From positions 324,950 to 388,949 of the forward strand of contig NW_001865039.1 in the NCBI RefSeq assembly GCF_000002865.3: DNA of 64,000 bases, read 5' to 3'. Below are positions 31,399 through 45,534 of this stretch, piece after piece (within the stretch, counting starts at the first letter, position 1; each line of letters begins with the position of its first letter). The position numbers and the translations under genes were made by a program. The notes beneath the pieces were generated by a model. The model saw only the letters and a list, made by a program, of their open reading frames with translations. It searched no databases and was not told the DNA's origin. Source of the stretch: Monosiga brevicollis MX1 (lineage: Eukaryota > Opisthokonta > Choanoflagellata > Craspedida > Salpingoecidae).

Positions 31399-34082
31399 AT
31401 GGCGGCAAGAGGCGGTAGCGGCGATGGCACCGCCAGCGAATCAGAGGGGCCACCGCTGGTGCTCAAAGTCGGCGAAGGTGTGTTGCCTTGGGTCTGGTGC
31501 CGCATACTGGCCGATTTGCTTCAATCCTTTCTTATTGTCATGATCCGCTAGGGGTCAACGTGATGCTGGCCAAGGTGGTTCCGCAGCTCGGGAACTGGCG
31601 ACTGTACGACGAGAAAACGGATGGTCAAGATGGCTGGAACCTGTACTGGCGAAGCAACTCCTTTGTGTCAGTTTGTGCAAACCCTTGCCTTGGTGCTGAT
31701 GGTGTCCGCACCATCGCTGTGGCCTCACCTGCTCGTTGTTCTATGGCTCATTAGCAAGGATGAAGCCATGGAATTGAGACCTTGGCAACGCATTAATAGT
31801 TTTCCTCGGTCAGTCCACCAGCTGCAAGCGCTGCGGCACCCAGGATCTTGGACGCGACTGCGGGGCAAGTTCTCTTGTGATGCACGCTCTCGCTGATTTG
31901 TTGTCAAGTGCAGGTCATACATGATTACGCGCAAGGACCTGCTCTGTCGGGCCATGCGCAAAATGCGCAAGGTCTATGGTGGTAAGTACAAGAGTGCGCG
32001 ATGCAACTCGATGCTGCACGCGCTCTACCGAGTAAAATCGAACGAACAAGGGCCGCAACTTACGGCTTGAACCTGTTGGTTCCAGCGGCATACAATTTTG
32101 CCCCCGAGAGCTTTGTTCTGCCAACGGATCTGAGCAAGTTGGAAGCGCGGATGGCCGAGGATGTACGTTGTTCTGTCATCAGACCCCTGTTCTTGTTGAA
32201 GATGCACAGTCAAATGCAGCGACACGCGTGAAGCAGAGGGTGTTTGTGCAGCTGGTGCCTCAAGCCTCATGCACAGCGTGTCTGATGGTTGTGATGACAA
32301 CCGGCGGGGCGGCTTATTCTGGGCTGCCCGTCTCTCTTTTTCCACTAGAGCACGGCGACATGGATCTGCAAGGTATATCCGCCCACCGACTGTGTGCTTT
32401 TCAGGCCATTGCAAGGAACTCTTGCGCCGCAGTCCCCTTTTTTCCCCATGTAATGTCTTGTAATATTTTATTGGAACACAACCCTTGACCTGTGTATGCG
32501 TGTTGATGCACCAGCCATCGCAGCTGTCTCGCGGCCGAGGCATCTACCTCTTCCGGACTCGCGACCGCTTGCAGTACGACCAAAACAGCGTGGTGCAGTC
32601 GTATATCGATCGGCCCTTGCTGATCAAAGGGTTCAAGTTTGATCTGCGAATTTATGTCCACGTTACCAGCTTCAGCCCCCTGACCGTCTACTTATACCGT
32701 AAAGGTACGCGCGTGCAATCGCCACAACGTGCACCCGCCATGAACAAAGTAGCCCAGTCTCATGCCTATGTGTAGGATTGGCTCGTTTTGGCACGGCCAA
32801 GTACTCGGCTGAAAACATTGAGAACGTTTGCGCCCACCTGACCAATACTTCTATTAACAAATTAACGCCAAACATGAGCAGCGAGCTGCCAGACATGGGT
32901 GCTGGGTGTAAGGTTAGGCAGACCAGTCTCCCCAGCTACTTACCAGGTTATATCGTTCAAGATTTATAGCCACAAAGGTCTCAAAGCCATGTGCCGGTGT
33001 AGTGGAGCTTGGCCCAGTTGCGTGCCTATTGGCAGAGCGAGGGGTTTGATGATCGCAACATCTGGCGTCGCATCGGCAACCTCGCGGTGTTAAGTATTAT
33101 GGCCTTGATCGAGGTACGTGAGAACCAGCATACTGAACGCGGCCTGTCTGAAGCCAACATGGCCTGCCAGTCTTTTGCTATGGTCAATGGCTCAGCGTGG
33201 CGTTGCTTCTTAATGTCACAAGGAGTGTCCAGCCAACCCGGGCTGTCGAGAGCTCTTTGGTTTTGATGTCCTGATTGATGAAGCGCTGAAGCTGCATCTC
33301 ATTGAGGTGAGGACGCCAGATCGAGTTTGATGGGCTAAACTCAAGACTGAATGGAAGCTCACTGCCTCCATGTTTGCCCTACCAGGTCAATTTTGGTCCG
33401 GCGCTGGCGCTGGATTCGGATCAAGATCGAGACGCCAAGATTCCCTTGATTCGGTGAGATTAGCTTGAATGGTGCCCGAATCGTAATCCTTTCCACACGT
33501 CGTGCTCACAGCATGTGGCGATGCGAACCACTTGGCGTCTGCAATGAGCAGTGATATCCTCCAGACCTACAACTTTACGGAACGTGACGCGTGCAGAAAG
33601 GCCGCCTCACCTAATCGGCGCGAGGAGCAACAACTACACAAGCGGTTGCAGAGCGGAGATTTGACCGCGGTCTGTCTCCCGGGCTGGCCTGCCCTCCTGG
33701 GATGGCTCTTTTGTCACCGTGCTGATCAAGCGTTCTCTGCCATCAATAGCTGGACACGGTTCAACCAGAGCGTGTTGGTGATCTTCAGCGTGTTTTTCCT
33801 CACACAGCCAAGGCCTTGGCAGCAGCCATGCAAGGTCGACCTCAGATCAAGTGGGTGTCCCTATCTATATTACCATTCCTTTCCTGACCCGACAGCCGGT
33901 TGCATGCCTCTCCTCATGCGCTTGCCTCTCGTTGTTCTGTGGCATGTATCCCAACACACAGGGTCATGGTGTCCGAGCTGAAGCGAACTTCCAAGGAGGC
34001 TGCTGCTGCTCTTCGCGATGGACGCGAACCCGATTTTGAGACCAAGTCGAGTCCTTTCTTTGAGCCCCTGCTTGAAACATAA
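31399..34082 (+). CDS. TTLL2: Tubulin tyrosine ligase-like protein, TTLL2 type
   Basis: Predicted ATP-grasp ligase adding glutamate chains to tubulin. Fourteen exons close in phase to 462 residues: 31399-31477, 31552-31666, 31755-31808, 31914-31985, 32051-32162, 32349-32372, 32515-32704, 32776-32912, 33003-33113, 33223-33306, 33386-33453, 33549-33669, 33750-33850 and 33962-34082. Family motifs in order are WNLYWRSNSF, RPWQRINSFPRS, TWICKPSQLSRGRGIYLF (the nucleotide-binding KP and GRGI), VVQSYIDRPLLIKGFKFDLR, HLTNTSIN, FGFDVLIDEALKLHLIEVN and GPALALDSDQD. The last motif with PAL and two acidic residues is nearest TTLL2. The metal-binding Glu and Asn of EVN are present. The 24-base exon 6 encodes just the start of the KP motif. 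TPGS1 lies 25 kb upstream. Confidence 0.9.
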
Positions 34083-34634
34083 AATGAGAGTGATATGCGT
34101 CGCCCCACCATCATCTTCTTGTCTTGCATCGCAACTCATTTTACATTGCTTTTCGAGCGTTAGTCGAAGTTTCATTTCCAATTTAGCCGAATCCTCACGA
34201 CGACTTGACATAAAAAGCCAAGATTAAAGGGATATCGAAAAGGAAGTTAAGAGAAGAGGAAGTAGAAGGAGGGAAAAAAAAAAAAAAGTCAATCAATCAC
34301 CACTTTCCATTCTGAGGAAAGTCCAAGCCAAAAAAGAAGGAAGACAGAGGTACAAGGAAGAATAAAAGGGTGTGTGGACTGATCACGCGAAACAGAAAAG
34401 AGAAGGCAACCGAGTACGTTTACAAAAGAAAGGGAAGAAAAAACAAGGACATAACCCGCTCAACGTCTCCAGCTTCACGTATAACAAGGCATGATCCGGT
34501 CTGGCACGTGGCCCACGCTATGTTGGGTTTACAAACACTCACAATCCGGGGATAGCGCGTAGCGCGTCCCAGATATAACTACGAAAAGAACAATGGATGG
34601 ATACACCGTCATAGGTCAAGCCTAAGCGGCGCTT
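34083..34634. other. Intergenic region between convergent genes
   Basis: Purine-rich and A-rich sequence, including an A run at 34275-34287, between the stop codons of the TTLL2-like gene and eIF3m. Probably the two 3' untranslated regions. No gene seen. Confidence 0.45.
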
Positions 34635-36725
34635 TTACTTGGCCATAGCCGTAACGCGGCCTAGCATAGAGGAAACACGCGCAATGTTCTCGTGCCACAT
34701 CTACGAAACCAAAAGCATGGACACAAGGAAAAAACAAAAAACAACGTGAGCCCTGCCTCACCCCAGCCCGCAAGCATTCAGCACGATGCATGACTATTTT
34801 TGTGCAAGCCGTTTTAATATGTCGTACCTGCAGCTGATCGCGCAGTTGCTTCCAGTCCTCGGCGTCAAACTTAGTCTGCTTGGCGCGTGTAATGACGACC
34901 GTGCCGGCCATTTCATCAATCTTGGCATCCATCAAGCCAGCCCGAACGACTTCAATGACCCAGTCCTCAGCCTCAGCCTCCTCAATGTGAATGGCTTCGG
35001 CAATATCAGCAAGGGAGACTTCCGAACGATCGGCGCACTTATTGGCCAGCACCATGAGACGCACGCGACGGTTAGCCTGTGCTTCGTCAAAACCTACACA
35101 AAACCAGCATTCAGGGTAAGCTCATCAACAATTGGGGCCCCCAAAGGCACACCACAAGCAAACATAAGTCGCCGAGGCTGCAAGGCGGTAGTTCGAACCA
35201 TGCTGTTGGAAGATCGCGGCGGTGGCACCAGACGAGGTGTATGCCTCGTAGTCACCGCTCACAAAGGCTTCAAGAGCCTTCTTGAGGGGGCTATCCAGAT
35301 TCTGAACGACAGGAAGTCGGGACAGAGCATAGAGCTCAAAGTCACCATGGGACGACAGAGCGTAGGCAATGGTGCGCTCCACCATAGGGCGCGCAGAGCT
35401 TTGCTCGCTGGCAGAGGCAGTGGAGAGGGCGCGCAGGGCACGCAACCAGAACTGGTAGGCCAGGGTCTGTCGCTGAGCCTTGTCCAGGCAAGTGGCGACG
35501 TGCACATAGGTCGAGCGTTCGAGCTCGCCATCTGAGCCGCCAGTCCACTCCTTCAGCCAGCGCGGAAGCGCTTCCAATTGCTTCTCGATGGCCGAGACAA
35601 GGGAGGCGCTGCAGGCCAGAGCCACAATCTAATGCAACCAAGAACATGCCCACGTTAACAAGTCATGAAAGCAAGCAAGCAAGTGTGTGCGTGTGTGCGT
35701 TCAACGACTGGAAGAAAGCACAAAACACAGGCGCAAGAAGAGAAAGATGGTGTAACAGGAGGTAAAAAAATCCCCAGCCCGACTAAAAACAAGCTGGGAA
35801 CGAACAGGCCTGTATTGATCTTCGCGACAAAAAAGAGTGGTTGGCAGTGCACACGCCATTGTGGCGCAAAGCACAGCAACCGGCTGAGCCGCGGGAGGTG
35901 TGTACGAGCGAGAGGGATCCATCGAGAGAGAAGCCCATCGAGAGAGAAGCCCAGTGTGGGCAGTGTGGGCAAAGGACGATGATTATGTATAATGCATTTG
36001 AAGGAAAGTATTACTCACGTTCTTGAAAACGTGGCAGCGTTGCTGATCGTTGCTGTCGATGCGGTTGAACACGTTCTTCAAGCTGCAACAAAAGTCAACA
36101 GACAGAGGGAGAGGGAGAGGGATTAGCTCACAACGCCGGCACAGGTGCTTCTGAAGTAGCACAGTAGGCACCCAAGTAGCGTCGAGTTTTTTTCTCAAGG
36201 GGCTTGAGCTTACGCGCGCAGACGAGCTTCGGCGCCCGAAGTGTTGTCCGTCTGGGCAATGATATCAGCCAGATTCAACAGATGCTTCTGGCCTTGCTCA
36301 AGCGACGCACACAGTCGGATGCAGCTGTTGCAGACGCCCTCCATCCCTTCCATCTCAAAAACGGCGGGCAGAACACTCAAGAGCTTGGGCAGGGCCGAGG
36401 CCAACTGCCCCTGAGTGTAGGCAGCATCGCATTCTTCGGCGAAGGAAGGATGGCTCTCCTTCAGATGTTCGGCCACAAAGGAGACCAGCTCCTCAAATAC
36501 GACCTGCCGCAGAGAGCAAGGTTTGACGCATCCGTTGCACTGTGAGATTGACTCGATTGCCTTTCGACTTGACAGTATGGGCCTATTTTAATAGACAAGA
36601 AGGCAGTGCCTGCTCCAGAGCCTTTGGCACAGCGATCCCGGACGTGGAGCGCAAAGAATTTTGGGCCCATAACTCAACACAAGCGCGGAGCGGTAAGGAC
36701 TCACCTGCTGCTGATCGACCGCCAT
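34635..36725 (-). CDS. EIF3M: Eukaryotic translation initiation factor 3 subunit M
   Basis: PCI-domain subunit of the eIF3 complex that binds the 40S ribosome. Six exons close in phase to 378 residues: 36725-36705, 36503-36214, 36082-36019, 35628-35199, 35093-34828 and 34700-34635; human eIF3m has 374. The N-terminal helices (EELVSFVAEHLKES, LKNVFNRIDSNDQQR) and the TPR-like middle lead to the PCI winged helix KMRL-type segment RLMVLANKCADRSEVSLADI, VRAGLMDAKIDEMAGTVVIT, followed by a QQLRD-like helix and the conserved short final exon. The first exon encodes only seven residues. A (GA)n tract lies about 100 bases upstream of the start. The alternative, COP9 subunit 7, shares the PCI fold but not the flanking sequence. 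Confidence 0.92.
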
Positions 36726-36821
36726 TCTGAAAAGCCAGCCGTGTCCTCGTGGCACCAGAAGGGAAAAAAAAAGGCAAAAGAAAGGCTTGGCCACTGACTG
36801 ACATTTGGTTCACTCCCACAT

Positions 36822-36822
36822 G

Positions 36823-36896
<74 letters not shown>

Positions 36897-36942
36897 AGAG
36901 AGCTTGAACGAGAGAAGAGAGAGAAGAGAGAGAAGAGAGAGA
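36822..36942. repeat. (GA)n microsatellite upstream of eIF3m
   Basis: About 70 bases of uninterrupted GA dinucleotides (36822-36891) followed by GAGAGAA-type units to about 36942. It sits between the eIF3m start codon and the 3' end of the ankyrin-like gene. Confidence 0.95.
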
Positions 36943-36963
36943 ATAACGGGTGTGAACCGCGTG

Positions 36964-38214
36964 TTAGATTGTGGGGCTGTCAAGCAAAACCGTGCTACAT
37001 ATGGTAGCGAGGTCTTCAAGGGCCAGTTGCGAAAAGGGCTGACAATTTCTACTTTGGCTGACATCGCGGCAGTCGAGGAGCAGCGCCAGACCCAGCCAGT
37101 GCTTCAGCTGACGGGTGAGCTGCAGGTGGTGGCCAGGGGCAATGTTAGCTAGCGTGGGCAGAGGCACAAAAGGGTCATTCTTGCAGATAGATAAGTCTTG
37201 GGATCAAAGAAAAACTCAAACCCGTACTTCTTGTTGCCATTGTACCAGAAACGGGAGATCCCGCTCCGACTGGCGATCAGCACTTGCTGCGAGCGCATAC
37301 ATCCGCGCGGCAGGCAGCTGGTGGGAACCACACAGTCCAATCTCGGTTACACAACCCAGTTGCCAAGACGGGTGGGATACGCGCTCAACCATCCACAGCC
37401 ACAGTCACAGCCACACGTACCCCGATGCCAGAGGCCGCATCCAGAAGCGGCGTATGTGGTAGAAGCACCCGAGCCAGCTCCCAATGTCCGTTCATCAAGG
37501 CTACCTGCAGAGGGAGAAGGTCGAGCTGGCAGAGGAGACACAGATATGAGAGCACGTCTCACCCATGGGCTTGTGCAAGGGTGAGCATCGCAAGCTGCAA
37601 GGGACGAGGCAGCAAGCTATAGCATACCGCGTGTCGTTGACCGGCGGATCCACCATAGGCCAGCAGCTCAAGCACGTGCTCTGGAAAGTTGGCTTCAGCA
37701 GCCAGCATGACGCAACTGCTATTCAAATGCTGTGCACAAGGCAGTTTCGCGGGGCCATGCATTCCATTTCACACCATGAGGATGGATCAGCTCAACGTGC
37801 ACAGCTCATGTAGCAAAGCCACACGAACCCCAACTGGATAGTTGATGGCGGCCGGCAAGAGATGGGCCTGGTGTTCGCTGGCTCTGTGCAACACTCTGTG
37901 CAGTGAGGCACAGGATTGGCGGTTAGCCCGACACAGCTCCATGAAAATGATCTTGGCCAGCTCGGGAATGTCGCCGCTTTGCGCCCTGAGCGCGACCTAC
38001 ACCACCCCATGCCCCCAGCCTCAATGAGCGCCAAGTGGATTCTGGTCAGCCATATCGCTGTGGCAGCAATGCCGTCTAGGCACGCATGTCATACCAGGTC
38101 GGGCGGCTGGCCTAGCAGTGCAGCACAGTACTGCCGGCCGAGGAGACTCTCATCCCACAGCCAGCGGCCGAGGTCGTGCAGCCAGGCATGCACGACGCTC
38201 ACGATGGTTGACAT
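36964..38214 (-). CDS. Unrecognised protein with ankyrin-like segments
   Basis: A minus-strand gene whose exons can be seen but not fully joined. It starts with ATG at 38214 (MSTIVSVVHAWLHDLGRWLW), donor at 38094. Further coding pieces are IHLALIEAGG near 38035, GDIPELAKIIFMELCRAN near 37970, FPEHVLELLAYGGS near 37670, QVALMNGHWELARVLLPHTP near 37500 and a last piece ending near 36964 (HLQLTRQLKHWLGLALLLD). The ALMNGHWELARVLL and EHVLELLAYGG stretches look like ankyrin repeat helices. Phases between the first two exons did not close, so the structure is approximate. No catalytic domain was recognised; function unknown. Confidence 0.45.
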
Positions 38215-38632
38215 TCTTGCCCAACCCACAGGCCAGCAACACCAACTGGACCGTTGCAGCTCAGCCTACATGCTTTTTTTTTTTCTGCTGTCCTATAGCC
38301 GTCAGGATCACCTCCCGCCACCCTGGGCTTCCTGTAGAACCTGTCCCGACCGCCCTGCTGGCGTCGGTGGGTTCGTCTGAGATCAGAAACAACACTATGA
38401 ACAACAACACTATGTGTGAACAATAATAACAAAGAGAGAGAGAGAGAGAAAGATATTTTTTTTTTTTGGAGGTCTGTGTGTTGTGACTGGTGATGTCAGC
38501 ATTTTCTTGTCTTTTCAGTGTGCTTCTTCAAGCGGCAGCGCAGCGATTTGATTTGGTGCTCTCTGCTACTGACTACCTGCAGCTGTGCGTTGGGGGCGGG
38601 CGAGTGTGGGCGAACAAGTGTGACTCGTCAGC

Positions 38633-40099
38633 ATGTTGCTGGTTCTATCGGCCGAGCATAAGGCCCACCTTCAGCTCCTGGGTACACTTGATCCGGCCAG
38701 TACGTGGGTTGCTTGCGCCGATGAGCCTGGCATCAATCGATCTCACGCGCCTTCCTCTTGCCCCGACCCCATGTCGTTCTCCATCAATGGTCTAGTCGTG
38801 ACTGAGTTTGGCAACATAGCCATTGACTTTCTTCAAAATGGCACAAACCAGAAAGTTTACCAATCAGCCGCCAGTACGTGACCTGCGCGCACGTCAACTG
38901 AATCGCGCGCTTCGTGATCGGCGCGGGGGGGGTTTTTTTTTGCAACAGCCCCTCGCTCCCGTCTCAGCCATTCCATTCGCATCGAGCAATCCCAATTTGT
39001 GCAGCCCTGACCCCTCGGGTGTTCATCCTCCCACAGAGAAACTTGGTCTTCCCCTCACAGATGTCTCCAGTGCGGTTGAAGGCATCATGTTTCTTCTGCT
39101 TGAATGCGTTCGCTTGAACGTACGTGTCTCAGCCCTAGCCATTATCAACTTTTCTTGACGCGTTTACTGATCTGGTTCCGCGCAATTGGCCTGCACACCC
39201 TCATGCTCTCTCATGGCTTTAGATTGAGGAAACAGACTTGCACGATTCGCTTCTGACACTCAGCTTTCCCACCGAGTTTTCCACACAGCTGATCGAGGTG
39301 GGCGGACGAGCTTGCTTTATCGTATCTCTTTGCAACCTGTTCCTGCCCATCCCCCAAAATGATGTGGCACATGTCGCCTTTCGGGATCTCATCGCTTCAC
39401 ATCTCTTGATTTTACCGCGTCAGATTTACAAAACCCACCACGAATTTCTGCGCTATGTTCTTGACACTTTGGGACCCGAGGTACGAACGCCCAAGCCCCT
39501 CCACGAACAGCATCTCACGGGCTTCCCCTCTTTCTTCCCACGCCTTTTCCTGCACCCGACGCCCGACCCACAACTGAGCTTTTGTCTCACTTGAATTTCC
39601 CTTTCTACCTGGCCCGTGCTTTTGTCATTCAAGCGTGCCGAGTACGCGGACTTGCATTGGCGACTCGACGCCACGGTAAATCTGATTTTTCGTGCATCTC
39701 TAAACCCCGACTCCTTCTACCCTGCTCTGAGCCAATTTCTCATTTGTGTATGACCTTTGCCCCGTTCATGTGGATGTTTTGCATTAGGTGGCACAACGCT
39801 CCCTTTATCATCAACACCACTTATCCTGTGTGCTGCGATTGGACACCACCCGGCCTGGTTGGTTCTTCAGGCATTGGGTTGTGGGCCTTGGACGATCGAG
39901 CCAGGCACAGCACGTCGCAAGTTCAGCTCACCACCCTTGTTTATCCCATGCGCATGCAGGCGAACGTGGTGCCGTCCAATCCAATGTGCTGGAAACGGAT
40001 GTGACGACCCTCTTACATGTGACACAACAACTGAAACAGGCCTTGAAGGAGGCAACCACCGCTCATCACCGCAAAGTCTCACGTAGCGTGCGCTCTTAA
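38633..40099 (+). CDS. COMMD2: COMM domain-containing protein 2
   Basis: COMMD proteins assemble into the Commander complex that recycles membrane cargo from endosomes. Eight exons close in phase to 203 residues: 38633-38699, 38796-38873, 39037-39119, 39223-39297, 39424-39480, 39634-39675, 39788-39857 and 39960-40099; human COMMD2 has 199. The match runs the full length: LSAEHKAHLQLL at the start, VTEFGNIAIDFLQNG and VYQSAA of the helical N-terminal domain, AVEGIMFLLLECVRLN, DLHDSLLTLSF, and the COMM domain itself with DLHWRLDATVAQRSL, CVLRLDT and LLHVTQQLKQALKE near the end. The tryptophan and WRLDV-like core of the COMM domain are intact. Confidence 0.95.
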
Positions 40100-40394
40100 A
40101 AGCCAGCACGGCCTCCTTTGTTGAAATGATATTAAAACTTGTTAGATGCAGCTGAACCAGCCCTTGCATTCAATTGCACACATCTTCCTCAAGCCCTGCT
40201 GCTGATCTGGGCACCTGTTCAAGCCGGGAGTGGAGGTCACGCAAAATGGTGGTCCACACCATACATCCATGGATATGAATTCGAACGTGAGAGAGGCGGC
40301 CAAAGCGATGCGCAGCGGTGGGCAGCATACAAATCACAGACTGGAATTGGGAAACCATGATCAGGCCCCAGAGCAAGAAGATTCGAGCGGGCCT

Positions 40395-43007
40395 TTAAAG
40401 CGGCGTGCTCTCGTACATGGACTTGATCTCAGTGGAGCGCTGGAGCTGAGTGCTGCCCACATGGCGCCAAACTCGACGCGGGAAGAGAAAGAAGAAAGCC
40501 AGGACATGAACGCCAACCCAAATCACTCCCAGGACACAAACGCCTGAGTGATGAATGCGTCCAGAGCCCGGGTAAGACTGCATGTCACGGACATGTCGCA
40601 AGGCGCGCAACCAGAGGAAAAGGGCATGCACACAACAGGGCACTCACCAATCAAGTCAATCCAGCTCCGCGAGTCAGCATAGTGAGCAGCGATCACGTTC
40701 TCCGCCACAACGAGGATTAGGAGAAAGAACCCAAACAAGATATAGGCATCAAGCCAGGTCAGGTAGCTGGCATTGGGCAGGTCTGAAGCCACCACAAACT
40801 ATTGCATTGACAAGACACCTCCAGTAAAAGGCAGTGTGCTATTGCTCCTTCAAAGAAAAGTGGCAAAACGGACAGCAAAACAAGAAAAGCAAAAACATTC
40901 GCCACCACAAGGCGCACCACAATCGAGTGGCTGGCATACCTTGACGGCAATGAGCGTGAGCAACAGCGTCAAAGTGACCGACAAGCGCGCATCCAAGACC
41001 TCGGTCTCGCTATCGCCTTCGATGGCCTGCACGCCGCACGGCCAGGAGCGGGAGTGAGGGGCGCTGAAGAAGACCGGCCAACGTGAGGGCAGGCAATCGA
41101 ACCATGGACACGCCCGAAACAGCCACGATCCAGAAGACAGGAAAGACAATGTTCCACATGTAATACGAAGGCTTGCGCGCAACAGTGATGCACAAAGGGG
41201 CCAGCGGAAACGATTTGCCTAGGGAGATGTTGCCACATGTGGCCGCGTAAGTTTATCCAATCGATACCGGGCACAGAGAAAATTGGCATCATGATCACAT
41301 GCCTGAGCTGCCATGGCGCGTGTCCGTGTGCCAGGGAATGGGCCAACTGGTGGCCTTGGAGCACAATGCGCATTCTAAGATACGTGTTTGGCCACGGCCA
41401 CGAATGGGAAATGAGCAAGCTCAACAAGCCATGGCTGAACAAGGCGAGGGACACCAAAGTCTGGTGCTTTATATACAAAGTAAGAAGGATGTCTCGAGAA
41501 AGGAGCATTTCAAGGAAAAAAACACAAAAAACATGGCACGTGGTCGTGGCGAGTGAGTGCTACCTAAGGGCTTGTCGCTGCGAACATAACCACCAGCTAC
41601 GCCATCCCAGCGACGCACTGAAGCCTTGTGTCGCTCATCATGCTGATATGCGCGTCCAATGCACCGGCATATGAGATTGCAGTCAAAATCGGGCACCAAT
41701 TTTCTGAGCATGCCCATTGACAAAGTGGACCGTGCGCGGCGAAATACAGAAGCACGCTCAGGTTGCTAGCAAAGAAGCGCACCGGCATTTCAAGCTTGTG
41801 TTGTGGAAGGGGGTCCAGGAAATACTCAGTGTCGATGGAGGCTGAATACTCGAGGTTGACAATGCTCATGTAAGAAGGCACGGGATGGCGGCGGAATCGC
41901 ACCCAGTTGTGGCGCCACTATGTCATGTCGTTCAGCCAAACTCGCGATGAGCCAAAGAAGCGAAACAGCGCCTCGGGTCCAAGGCGTACACACCTTGGAG
42001 CGCACAAGCAAGTAAAGCTCTTGCACATCGAAAGGAAAGTGTTCCAGCGACATGCGAATGGTAAAGCGACCCGAGACCTCGACTCGGGCCGTGACCCTAC
42101 CACAGACAGCCACTCTGGTCAGGAAAGGCAATCTGTCTACCTGTTAGCCTGTCGCTCCGCTTTCCTTTCTCTTCTTGTCGACGAGAAGACAAGTGATGTG
42201 GAAACAAGCGCAGGCCATTGCCAACATCACAACACCACGCACAACATCCCTTTCGCCAGTCACGATCCCAAAGTCTCGGATATCGCCGGTAACAGACCAG
42301 ATGCGACCGCTGGGGTTGTGATCGTAGAGGCCATCAATGTGTTGTGACAGACTGCTGGACTTGCGCCAAGTGATCTATGACAAGAGTAAGTTTGAAGACC
42401 GATGAGTATCGCAGACCAAAGATGGACGTCGACGAGGGAGAGGGTGTGCTCCCCCCGGCAGGCTGAGCGCGTGGGAACCAACTCACCTCAAATTTGCGCA
42501 ATTCAACAGCGTTTTGAATCGTTAGTCGCGGGTTCCAAAGCGTAGACCAAGGAATGGTTGAGTTTTCATTGATGCCCTGCACACGTCTTAGATCAATGAG
42601 AAGAAGAAGATTGAACTGGACAGGCGCAGAGCGGTCAGGCGGCAGCGCGTTGGCGTGTGACGTACGGGCAAGCTGTCTTCAAGAACCTCCCAGCTCGTCT
42701 CAATTGCAAAATCAGCCGAAAATTGCTGAAGCGAAACCGAAGGAGGAGTAAGTGTACCCGCGCAGGGAGGGCGCTCCAAAGACAAATGATTGGCATGTCA
42801 AAAAAGCAAACCTGTTTGACGGTGTCGATGCTGGAAATGTTGTAGATGTCGTACCGGATAATGACATCCTTGGGCCTGATATAATTGCAAGTTGGTGGCC
42901 GTGAGATGCGTGAAGGCTCACATGGATCTCTGCGGTTGAGGATGCGGCCACGATCGGGCGTACGTTGATGGGTGGAAGCGATCAAGCCACTCAGGGTCCA
43001 CTTCCAT
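40395..43007 (-). CDS. Pentameric ligand-gated ion channel lacking the Cys-loop cysteines
   Basis: Minus-strand gene of many short exons. In order: MEVDPEWLDRFHPST (43007), PKDVIIRYDIYNISSIDTVK, FSADFAIETSWE, STIPWSTLWNPRLTIQN, an exon with GLYDHNPSGRIWSVTGDI, then RFTIRMSLEHFPFDVQELYL, PVPSYMSIVNLEYSASID, WQLRHV, and four membrane helices: CITVARKPSYYMWNIVFPVF (M1), DARLSVTLTLLLTLIAVK (M2), TWLDAYILFGFFLLILVV (M3) and VCVLGVIWVGVHVLAFFFLF (M4). The FPFD-x-Q signature is kept, but both flanking cysteines are replaced, as in bacterial channels. The M3-M4 loop is short. No signal peptide was found, so the true start may lie upstream in an exon I could not identify. Ligand and ion selectivity cannot be read. 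Confidence 0.8.
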
Positions 43008-43400
43008 TGTTTCGGTGATCTTGTGAGTAGCTCTGCAAAAATCAGGCAGTTTCATCATACAAGTGAGCCGCCGGGGTCGACGAGTGGGTGTCGTAGGGTT
43101 TGGCGCGAAAAGGCGGTGTCTCGCATCAATCGCATCAACAGCCACTGACGTTTCACAGGCCGCAAACTTGACGTGTCTCTCGTCGATCCTTGCAATGCCA
43201 ACCTTCGTCAAGCCAGACTGCGCACCGATTCGCTTGGCAGCGTATGCTCCCCTGTCGTCCCAAGGGGGCGGAACCACCGCTGCTGCTGCTGCTGCTGCTG
43301 GTTGAACCGACACCACTCGATGTTGTTGTTGTTGCGTTTGTTGGTGGTGGTGTTTGTTCCGCATCCGTCGATGTCAGATGAAATTGTCAGACATATGGTG

Positions 43401-43434
<34 letters not shown>

Positions 43435-43545
43435 AGTCAGAGCGGCGTCTGGAAAGAATTTTGTTGCGACGACGGTGACAGAGGTGTCAGTCAATCGGGC
43501 GAGGGCTTGACCAGGGTAGCTGGGCTTATCGTCGTCATCGTCATC
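43008..43545. repeat. Divergent promoter region with (CA)n and CTG runs
   Basis: Lies between the channel gene (minus) and ABT1/ESF2 (plus). A (CA)n tract spans about 43402-43431, a CTG run 43281-43301 and a (TTG)n run about 43322-43335. A minus-strand frame across this stretch encodes Gln/Ala/His runs and may be leader of the channel gene rather than protein. Confidence 0.7.
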
Positions 43546-45339
<1,794 letters not shown>

Positions 45340-45534
45340 AGGCCCTGGGCTCTTGTTTGGCAAATTTCAGCATTCGCTTCCCCCCTGTTTTTTTCTTTTC
45401 TTTTCTTTCTTTCTTCCTTCTCCTTTATTTCTTTGGTGTGAAGGCCGCGTTGGACAATGGATCGATGTGAGCTCGCCGTGTTTAGCTGGCATGAATTGCA
45501 GTTACAAATTAATCTTTGCATAGGAATTGGTTGC

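Noticed and set aside
34786-35535. Plus-strand frame of 249 codons
   Set aside because: Lies opposite two well-supported eIF3m exons with closed phases.
36805-37152. Frames on both strands encoding Arg-Glu or Ser-Leu repeats
   Set aside because: Artefact of the (GA)n microsatellite.
42918-43364. N-terminal extension of the channel with Gln, His and Ala runs
   Set aside because: Low complexity from trinucleotide repeats and a likely splice acceptor near 43033; not a signal peptide.
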